From positions 1 to 64,000 of the forward strand of contig JAHFSX010000027.1 in assembly GCA_023269675.1 (NCBI GenBank): a DNA stretch of 64,000 nt, given 5' to 3'. The translations under genes were made by a program, and so were the position numbers. Of this stretch, positions 46,801-53,901 are shown one piece after another (positions within the stretch are counted from its first letter, which is position 1; every line of letters begins with the position of its first letter). This DNA comes from Verrucomicrobiota bacterium. GTDB taxonomy: Bacteria > Verrucomicrobiota > Kiritimatiellia > RFP12 > UBA1067. The notes beneath the pieces are model-generated. The model was given only the letters and a program-made list of their open reading frames with translations. It made no database searches and was not told the origin of the DNA.

Positions 46801-49796
46801 AGAACGGGCGCGAGCTGATGCGGCTGCGTACGGAACCGGGCGAGACCCAGCGGACGATCGAGCTGCCGGTGACCGAGGCGATGCGCGGCGGGGTGCTGGT
46901 GCGCAGGCTGTTCGTACGCGAAAACCGGATCTATGCCGACAGCCGCAGGATCGATGTTCCGTGGAGCAACAAGCGGCTCACGCTCAAATGGGAGCACTTC
47001 ACTTCTAAGCTGGAGCCCGGCAAGCCCGAGACTTGGCGGGCCGTGATCAGCGACGTCAAGGGAGCCAAGGCTGTGGCGGAGGTCGTGGCCGCGTTGTATG
47101 ACCGTTCGCTCGACGCCTTTGTCCGGAACACCTGGGCGCAGTCGTTCGAGCATTTTTTCAACCGGTGCGACGAACGCGGCTCGTTCACGTTGGAAAACCG
47201 CCTGTCGCCGCTGAATCACTTGTTCGGCGATTGGAAACGGGTGGTGGAGCCGGAGGCGTGGGTCTACCGCTCGTGGGTCAGCGGTTACAGGCGCGGCGGC
47301 GACGGCCTTGCCAAATACGCCAAGGCTCGGACGGCGGCCGTCGGGGGCGCCGACCTTTCGGCGGCCGACGGGGCGCGGCTGGGCAGGGTGTCTGAAGCTG
47401 TTGCCGCACCGGCGTCGCCTCCCGCTGCGGCGCAGGCGAAAGGCGCCGGGCCGGCGAAAACGGAGGATGCGGGCACAAGCCGGGGGGCGAGCTTCCAGGC
47501 CCGCAAAAACCTGCAGGAGACGGCGTTCTTCTTGCCGCATCTGGTGAGCGACGAAAACGGGGTGGTGACGATGAGTTTCACCATGCCCGAGGCGCTGACC
47601 GGCTGGCGCTTCATGGCGTTCGCGCACGATGCGGGACTGCGCGGCGGTTATCTCGAGGCCGAGGCGGTGACGGTAAAGGATCTGATGGTGGAGCCGAATC
47701 CGCCGCGCTTTATGCGGGAAGGCGACGAGGTGGCGTTCGCGGTCAAGATCTCGAACCGCTCCGCCAAGCCGCAGACGGGGCGGGCGCGGCTGGGCTTCAG
47801 CGACGCGGCCTCGCTGCAGAGCGCGGACGCGGCGGTCGGCAACACGCAGCCGGATCGGGAGTTCGAAGTGGAGCCGGGCGGCGCGAAGACCTTGGAGTGG
47901 CGCATCCGCGTGCCGGATGATCAAGGGTATTTGACCTACAAAGCGGTGGCGGTGACCGACGATTTCGTCGACGGCGAGGAAGGGTGGCTGCCGGTGCTGT
48001 CGCGGCGCGTGGCGGTGCGGGAGTCGCTGGCGCTGCCGATCCGCGGCAAACGTCTCAAGATGTTCAGCTTCGACTCGCTGGCGGCGTCGAAGGGCTCCAA
48101 GACCATCCGGCATCAGAACCTGACGGTGCAGATGGCGTCGCAGCCCGCGTGGTACGCGGTGCTGGCTCTGCCGTACCTGATGGAGTTCCCGCACGCGTGC
48201 TGCGAGCAGACCTTCAACCGCTACTACGCCAACGTGCTGGCGGGGCATATCGCGTCGAGTGACCCCAAGATCCGCGCTGTCTTCGAGCGCTGGAAGGGTT
48301 CGGACGCGCTCAAGAGTCCGCTTGAGAAGAACGAGGCGATGAAGGCCGTGATGATCGAGGAGACGCCGTGGCTGCGCGCGGCGGCGAGCGAGAGCGCGGC
48401 GAGGCGCAACGTCGGCCTCCTGTTCGACGAGACGCGCCTGAAGGCCGAGAGCGGCCGCGCGCTGCAGCAGCTGGAGGAGGCGCGGATTTCGGACAACACG
48501 TGGCCGTGGTTCCCGGGCGGCAACCGGAGCGACACCATCACGCTCTATATCGTGGCGGGGTTCGGGCGGCTGCGGCATCTGGGCGCGGCCGCGGACATGG
48601 GGCTGGCGACGGCGGCGCTGACGCGCCTGGACGCGTGGCTCACGGAGGAATACAGGGAGATTCAGCGCCGCGGCGAGAAAGAGGAGAACCATCTCACGCC
48701 GACGGTCGCGCTCTACCTTTATGCGCGCAGCTTCTTCCTCAAGGACGCGGCGGTCGATGCGGCCAACCGGGAGGCGGTCAGCTACTTCATCGGCCAGGCC
48801 AAGCGCTACTGGCCGCAGGCGGGGCTGCAGTCGCAGGCGCATCTGGCGCTCGCGTTGCAGCGGTGGGGCGACACCGTTACGCCGGCGGCCATCCTCAAAT
48901 CGGTCCGCGAGTCCGCGACGGTCAGCGAGGAGCTGGGCATGTTCTGGCGCGAAACGGGGCCGGCTTGGAGCTGGGCGGCCGCACCGGTCGAGACGCAGGC
49001 GCTGATGATCGAGGCGCTGCTGGAGGTGGCGGGCGACGCCGGGGCGGCCGAGGCGTGCAAGGTTTGGCTGCTGAAGCAGAAGCAGACACAGGGCTGGCGG
49101 AGCACCAAGGCGACGGCCGATGCGGTGTACGCGCTGCTGCTAGGGGGGGCGGGTGTGTTGGGCTCCGACGCGTTGGCCGAAGTGGCGTTGGCGGGTCAGC
49201 CGGTGACGCCCGAGACGGCCGAGGCCGGCACGGGCTTTTATGAGAAGCGTTTCGGTCCCTTGGAGATCGTGCCGGAGATGGGGTCGGTGACGGTGATCAA
49301 ACGCGATGAGGGCGTGGCCTGGGGCGCGGTGCATTGGCAGTACCTGGAGGAGCTCGCGAATGTGAAGCCTTACGGGGGCACGCCGCTTGCGGTGCGCAAG
49401 CGGCTCTTCATCAGGGAGCACACGGCCAAGGGGCCGGTCTTGAAGCCGGCGCTGGGCGCTTTGCAGCAGGGGTCGGAACTGGTGACGAGGATCGAGTTGC
49501 GCGTGGACCGCGACATGGAATTTGTGCATCTGAAAGACGCGCGCGCCTGCGGGGCTGAGCCTGTGAATGTCGTGTCGCGCTACACGTGGCAGGACGGCCT
49601 GGGGTATTACGAGAGCACGCGCGATACGGCCTCGCATTTCTTCATCGACTATCTGCCGAAGGGCGTTTACGTGTTCGAGTACGCCTGCCGGCTGCAGCAG
49701 AAGGGCGTTTACCGGTGCGGGATCGCGGAGATCCAGTGCATGTACGCGCCGGAGTTCAACAGCCATTCCGAGAGCTTGCTGTTGACCGTGGAATGA
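43875..49796 (+). CDS. Large alpha-2-macroglobulin family protein (1973 aa)
   Basis: FTDRAIYRPGQAVQFKGV, ENLQETAFFLPHL-type region, thioester-like FPHACCEQTFNRYYAN. Confidence 0.9.
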   Translation: MRLTVAGLILLCGSAAWPQQPDFSKAWDGVQKAVSEGLPKTAVERLAALEKAAVAREQWADAVRAVLERTGIEASLRGGKAEEGIPQFREAIAKAPEPMRPFMELVLAHLYWQYLNDNRWRLSRRTSVAGGEEGADIATWSLPRVLDEMEAQFERVMAYEPVLKATPVEEYGALLEKGSAPDAYRPTLFDFAAYELVDFYALGEQAGARPEDTVELAADGPALDDVSGFSFIIPDEAARRSHVLRALRLFQDLLKFHEKDADPSAYADADLQRLQFCRNQVVGEGRDLRYAAALDRFAQKWKKHEILSRAHALRARLALEAGNATLAWTLAQQGAAAYPKSAGAAQCRNLVSGIEAPSVSFAAEQVWCEPWPAMEITYKNLKAVQFRAVPVTFEEMFKDRTRYAYQSCESGAALLRRRPAKTWDVALPPAGDYKERTYGAQVPSDLPPGLYAVFASTDGSYVKDGKPVAWGVFRVSTLALVMARGENTLGGYVLTARGGEPVAGVRVQVWRFDRKDAYRREQTFVTDEDGYFGVPGEQAGDLLLVAEKDGQAAHTWESVWKGNEHERYGAPETHIALFTDRAIYRPGQAVQFKGVYFVSDRQKGNYYAVGGKSFTVKFNDGNGKHIADQTVRSNDYGSFSGTFVAPRDRGTGRMSISVENQGQVEFAVEEYKRPKFDVALEPPEADARLGALVSVRGAATSYAGVPAGGAKVDWRVVREVRFPDGCGRRAPDSASQEIAHGVTACDGDGRFTVSFFAKPDATVPQKDEPVFAFRVTADVTDTTGETRTGESRVALGYAAWQAAVVCGTWQTEQAPVGLVVRVQTPDGVGASAKGVLKVSTVRQPDRVMRPGLQPQPCGGGPGRGEAEPDPSDPENWPAERPVVVETVQTDTNGVATVSRTLKAGLYRVTFEARDPADKAVTARQLLRVVNPEAKRFNIKVPEYFEAASWRVEPGETFRAVWGSGYDSAHALVIVEQNGRELMRLRTEPGETQRTIELPVTEAMRGGVLVRRLFVRENRIYADSRRIDVPWSNKRLTLKWEHFTSKLEPGKPETWRAVISDVKGAKAVAEVVAALYDRSLDAFVRNTWAQSFEHFFNRCDERGSFTLENRLSPLNHLFGDWKRVVEPEAWVYRSWVSGYRRGGDGLAKYAKARTAAVGGADLSAADGARLGRVSEAVAAPASPPAAAQAKGAGPAKTEDAGTSRGASFQARKNLQETAFFLPHLVSDENGVVTMSFTMPEALTGWRFMAFAHDAGLRGGYLEAEAVTVKDLMVEPNPPRFMREGDEVAFAVKISNRSAKPQTGRARLGFSDAASLQSADAAVGNTQPDREFEVEPGGAKTLEWRIRVPDDQGYLTYKAVAVTDDFVDGEEGWLPVLSRRVAVRESLALPIRGKRLKMFSFDSLAASKGSKTIRHQNLTVQMASQPAWYAVLALPYLMEFPHACCEQTFNRYYANVLAGHIASSDPKIRAVFERWKGSDALKSPLEKNEAMKAVMIEETPWLRAAASESAARRNVGLLFDETRLKAESGRALQQLEEARISDNTWPWFPGGNRSDTITLYIVAGFGRLRHLGAAADMGLATAALTRLDAWLTEEYREIQRRGEKEENHLTPTVALYLYARSFFLKDAAVDAANREAVSYFIGQAKRYWPQAGLQSQAHLALALQRWGDTVTPAAILKSVRESATVSEELGMFWRETGPAWSWAAAPVETQALMIEALLEVAGDAGAAEACKVWLLKQKQTQGWRSTKATADAVYALLLGGAGVLGSDALAEVALAGQPVTPETAEAGTGFYEKRFGPLEIVPEMGSVTVIKRDEGVAWGAVHWQYLEELANVKPYGGTPLAVRKRLFIREHTAKGPVLKPALGALQQGSELVTRIELRVDRDMEFVHLKDARACGAEPVNVVSRYTWQDGLGYYESTRDTASHFFIDYLPKGVYVFEYACRLQQKGVYRCGIAEIQCMYAPEFNSHSESLLLTVE

Positions 49797-49802
49797 TGGG
49801 GA

Positions 49803-49850
49803 AGTTCTAAAGTTCTAAAGTTCGAGAGTTCGAGAGTTCGAGAGTTCGGA
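49803..49850. repeat. 8-bp tandem repeat, 6 copies
   Basis: AGTTCTAA x2, AGTTCGAG x3, AGTTCGGA. Confidence 0.9.
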
Positions 49851-49851
49851 T

Positions 49852-51540
49852 GTGTCGGCAATGGGCAATCGGCAATATGCTTATCGGTTGATCGCATGCG
49901 GGATAGCCCTGGCGGGAATTTTTGCGCGCGGGGATGACCGGCGTGTCCTGACGGCGGCGGAGTTTGGCGCGGTCGGCGACGGTGTGGCGGACGACGGGCC
50001 AGCAGTCGTCCGCATGCTGCAGGCGGCGGGAGCGCGGGACGGTGTGACCTACGCTTTCGAAAGCAACCGCGTGTACCGCATCCGGACGGCGGGGGACGCG
50101 CCGTGGGTGTTCGCGTGGACGAACCGCGCGGATGTGACGCTGGACGGCGGCGGCGCGCTGTTTCTGCTGGACCCCGCGGTACGGTTCATGAACGTGTCGC
50201 GCTGCCGCCGCGTGACGGTGCGGAACCTGACGGTCGATTACGGTCCGCTGCCGTTCGCAGAGGGCGTGGTGATGGCCAATGACCCTGTCACGAAGACCCT
50301 GGACGTGCGGATCGCGGAGGGCTTCGCCCTGCCGCCGCCGGGCGGTCCGACGCATGAGCGGGAGCAGTCGTACTTCGCGATGCTGTGGCTCACGGATGAG
50401 ACGGGCCGCCGCTACAGCGCGCACTACGGCGTGGGGGATCAGGCCGACGCCGGTCCGGGCAGCCGGTCGAATCGGGTGGTCCGCCTCTTTCCTGCGGCGC
50501 GCGGCGGGCACCTGCCCGATTTCCGTGCGATCAAGCCCGGCGAGACGCGGATCACGGTGCCGGTGCGCTGGATCGCGCACCGGATGGTGGCTGATCCGAA
50601 CGGGCATGTCACGCTGGTGCTGGACGAGAACCGCGATCTGCTGTTCGAGTCGGTCACGATCTGGTCGGCGCCGCTCTTTGCGGTGAGCGTGTCGCGGAAC
50701 GAGGGCACGTGCGTTTTCAGGCGCTTCGACATCGTGCCTAAACCTGACAGCGGCCGGATGACGTCCTCGTGGCGCGACGGGTTCCATGTCAAGGGCAACC
50801 GCGCGAAGCTGGTGTGGGAAGAGTGTCGGTTGGAGGGGATGAACGACGACGCCTTCAACCTTTCGACGCACGCCGCGCGGGTGGAACAGGTGACCTCTCC
50901 GACCGAGTGGGTGATCCGGCAGATCTATCCGCTGAACATCATGGACTATCGGCCGGGCGACACGGTGTGGCTGGTGGACGACGCACGCGGCGTGGCTTTG
51001 GGACGCGCGCAGGTGGTGGAAGGCGGCCTGCCGTCGGCCGACGCCCGCGGGTTCGCGCAGCCGCTGCGGGTGCGCGTTGAAGCCCCTGTGGCCGGGGTGC
51101 GCGGCGGATGCCGGATCTGGAACGTGAGCGCCGCGAATCCCGATGCCGAGATGCGGCGGTGCAGCGTGAAGATGAGCTGCCGGTTCCAGTCGCCGGGGCT
51201 GTTGCTCGACGGGTGCGCGTTCGAGGCGCTCGTGTGGTTTTACGGCGAGTACATGGAGGGACCGCTGCCGCTGCGGCTGACGGCACAGGACACGCGCTTC
51301 GCGGTGGGGCGCGGGAATCCGACGCGGGCTGTGGTCGTGGAGGGCCGTCTTCACGGCCGGAAGGGCGAGGCAACCCAGCCGGCGCAGCCGCTGATCGAGG
51401 AGGCGCGTTTCTTGCGGTGCACGGTCGACGGCGAGCTGGTCTGCGAGGATGTCGCGCGGGTGGCGTTGGCGGGCACCGTTTTCAGGACCCCGCGCGGGCG
51501 GTTTGTAGAGAGCCGGTGCGGGAACGTGACGGGGCGGTGA
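49852..51540 (+). CDS. Secreted right-handed beta-helix protein (pectate lyase-3 / GH110-like)
   Basis: LTAAEFGAVGDGVADDGPAVVRMLQAAG; VTLDGGGALFLLD; VRNLTVDYGPLPFAEG; WRDGFHVKGNRAKLVWEECRLEGMNDDAFNLS. Confidence 0.75.
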   Translation: MSAMGNRQYAYRLIACGIALAGIFARGDDRRVLTAAEFGAVGDGVADDGPAVVRMLQAAGARDGVTYAFESNRVYRIRTAGDAPWVFAWTNRADVTLDGGGALFLLDPAVRFMNVSRCRRVTVRNLTVDYGPLPFAEGVVMANDPVTKTLDVRIAEGFALPPPGGPTHEREQSYFAMLWLTDETGRRYSAHYGVGDQADAGPGSRSNRVVRLFPAARGGHLPDFRAIKPGETRITVPVRWIAHRMVADPNGHVTLVLDENRDLLFESVTIWSAPLFAVSVSRNEGTCVFRRFDIVPKPDSGRMTSSWRDGFHVKGNRAKLVWEECRLEGMNDDAFNLSTHAARVEQVTSPTEWVIRQIYPLNIMDYRPGDTVWLVDDARGVALGRAQVVEGGLPSADARGFAQPLRVRVEAPVAGVRGGCRIWNVSAANPDAEMRRCSVKMSCRFQSPGLLLDGCAFEALVWFYGEYMEGPLPLRLTAQDTRFAVGRGNPTRAVVVEGRLHGRKGEATQPAQPLIEEARFLRCTVDGELVCEDVARVALAGTVFRTPRGRFVESRCGNVTGR

Positions 51541-51695
51541 GTGCTGCGTCCGCAAAAGCGCGTTCTCGTGTCTTGCCTGTTCTTGAACATCGTGATATTT
51601 TATATCCAATCTTCGCTTTTGTGTTGGGCATGAGTGTGATCCTCTTGCGCGGGCATGGTTTTCTGTAACGGGCCGGATGCAAACGGAGGCGGGTT

Positions 51696-53063
51696 ATTAA
51701 CTCTTATGAACTGATTCGCGGTTTGATCACCAACCTGTTTGTTCTGTTGGGATTCGCCGCCGTCTGCACGCTGGCGGGTGCCTGGGCGACCTTGCGACAG
51801 CGGACGGTGCACGCGTGGTTAACCGGTCTCCTGTACGGGGCGATGAGCGTGGTCGCCATGCTCGTTCCTGTTGTCGCGCAGTCCGGAAGGAGCATCGACT
51901 GCCGTGTCGGCGTGATCGGGGCCGCCGCGCTGTTGGGAGGTCCGCGGGCGGCGCTCGCGAGTCTTCTGTTTCCCGTCGCCTACTGTTTCTGCGTGGGCGG
52001 TCCGAGCCTGTGGACGGGGCTTGCGGAGCTAGTTTGGCCGTGCGCGCTGGGTACGCTCTGTCCCATGTGGTTCGGGCGGCATAAACGCCTGACGGTGCGG
52101 CGCATTGTTTTTTTCAGTTTCCTGGTTGGGCTGGGAACCCGGCTGGCGATGGCCGCACCCTTCCTGCCCGAGGCGGCGATGAGGGGCGCTTCGGATTCCG
52201 GCCTCGCCGGAGCGGTTGCCGGTTTTTTGGTTGCCACCGTCTCCATGGCGCTGTTATGCATGCTCGCGGTGTTGGATCAGCGGCATGTCTACGCGGTGCA
52301 GTCGCGCACGGAGATGGAACGCCGGGTGCTCCACGCGCAGAAGATGGATGCGATCGGGCAGATGACACACAAAATCTCGCACAGCATTTTGAATTCTCTC
52401 ACGGTCATCATGGGCGAGGCCGAGTTGGCTAAGATGGAGAACGCGGATCCGGCCAAGGTCGATGCCCGCATGGACGGCATCATCAAGACGGTGGATCAGT
52501 TGTCGCAGATGACGTTGGAGATGGTCGCTTTCGCAACGCCGGGAACGTTGCGGCTCAGGCGCATGGATTTGAGCAAGTGTCTGGAGGGGGCCGAGCGCAT
52601 GCTCTCTAAAATCCTCGGTCCGGGCATCGAGGTCGTGGTCGAGGGTGAACGCGCGGCGGTGCCGGTGGAGGTGGATCCGAGCCTGATTGAGCAGGTGATC
52701 CTGCATCTGGCGGTCAACGCGTCGGAGGCCATGACGGGTCCCGGGCGTATCACCATTAAGGCCGCGGTGGCCGACCTGTCTGGTCCGGAGCGTGCGCGGC
52801 TGCAGGCCGGCCTATGCGAGCAGGACCGGCATCGTGGAGCTTTCGGCGTGCTTTCGGTGCAGGATACGGGGTGCGGGATGACCGAAGGGGTGGCGCGCCG
52901 GATTTTCGAGCCGTTTTTCACCACGAAAGAGAGGCCGGAAAATGCAGGCCTCGGACTCGCCACCGTGTACAACATCGTGCAACGCCATTTCGGCTTTATC
53001 GATTTCAAGACGCGGCCCGGCGCGGGGACGACGTTCTATGTCTATCTCCCCGTTGTCGCGTAG
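51696..53063 (+). CDS. Membrane sensor histidine kinase (5TM-LYT-like N-terminus), probable ATT start
   Basis: Multi-TM N-terminus; phosphoacceptor region KISHSILNSLTVIMGEAEL; HATPase motifs VILHLAVNASEAM, VQDTGCGM, FEPFFTTKERPENAGLGLATVYNIV; no ATG/GTG start in frame, TTG at 51723 is the ORF-track start. Confidence 0.85.
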   Translation: MNSYELIRGLITNLFVLLGFAAVCTLAGAWATLRQRTVHAWLTGLLYGAMSVVAMLVPVVAQSGRSIDCRVGVIGAAALLGGPRAALASLLFPVAYCFCVGGPSLWTGLAELVWPCALGTLCPMWFGRHKRLTVRRIVFFSFLVGLGTRLAMAAPFLPEAAMRGASDSGLAGAVAGFLVATVSMALLCMLAVLDQRHVYAVQSRTEMERRVLHAQKMDAIGQMTHKISHSILNSLTVIMGEAELAKMENADPAKVDARMDGIIKTVDQLSQMTLEMVAFATPGTLRLRRMDLSKCLEGAERMLSKILGPGIEVVVEGERAAVPVEVDPSLIEQVILHLAVNASEAMTGPGRITIKAAVADLSGPERARLQAGLCEQDRHRGAFGVLSVQDTGCGMTEGVARRIFEPFFTTKERPENAGLGLATVYNIVQRHFGFIDFKTRPGAGTTFYVYLPVVA

Positions 53064-53158
53064 CGGGTCCGGCATCCCCGCCCGGGGCCAGCGGGCGGTG
53101 CCTGTGGCGGGGGCCGAAAGGCGTGACGGGCACCCGTGGCCTTGGCCGCTCCGGCCGG

Positions 53159-53539
53159 TTACCTCACGTGCCTGACGCTGTTGTGTGTGCCATGCTCGTT
53201 CGGGGCCCGGTCAGCGCATTCGGGGTCGGAACACCAGGCGCCGTTCACCACGATCTTGTACTCATGCGTCCCTGCCCCGTTGAGAAGGGTCGCTCTGAAG
53301 AGGCCGTCCTCGGGGTGATAGGTCAGCGGATGCGTGGTCGGGTCCCAGTTGTTGAACGTGCCGGCGATGCAGACCCGGCTGCCCCGTTTGGCGGCGACCT
53401 CGAACGGGATCGCCTTGCCGCTTTCGAGGGCCGTCAGCCGCATCAGCCTGTCGACCAGACTGGGCCTCTGCTTCGGGACCTTTGCGGATACGCGCGCCGT
53501 TTCGGCTTTCGATGGCTTGACCGACTGGGTTGGTGTCAT
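53159..53539 (-). CDS. Stand-alone CBM48/isoamylase-N-like glycogen-binding domain protein
   Basis: RGSRVCIAGTFNNWDPTTHPLTYHPEDGLFRATLLNGAGTHEYKIVVNGAWCSDPECADRAPNEHGTHNSV. Confidence 0.85.
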   Translation of the reverse strand: MTPTQSVKPSKAETARVSAKVPKQRPSLVDRLMRLTALESGKAIPFEVAAKRGSRVCIAGTFNNWDPTTHPLTYHPEDGLFRATLLNGAGTHEYKIVVNGAWCSDPECADRAPNEHGTHNSVRHVR

Positions 53540-53901
53540 GATGACTCCAAGCGTTGGGTTCGAATGTCTAGCTGCCGCGATGCGCGACCACCGTGAAGGC
53601 TCGCTTCGTGAAGCAAGGGGATTAGTTTTAAACACATTTCCCGGATATAAAACAATCGGGCGCCACGCTGATCCTGATGTCATCATTTGTCGGCCATCGC
53701 GATAGATAAATTACCCGACAGGCAATAGGAGTAACGCTGAAAGATGAAGGCGTCAACCGGTCGTCCGAGCCTCCCGGTACGCGCTCCTCCCTCCCGTCCA
53801 CGCCCCGCTCCTGCGCGCGCGCCGAATAACCGGCGATTTAACTTTGCGTTTGCCTAATATACATATACTATAGACATTACCTAAATGAAGTTACTTGGTT
53901 C

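Noticed and set aside
44664-48842. 1392-aa minus-strand ORF
   Set aside because: Antisense to the second A2M gene, same shadow-ORF composition.
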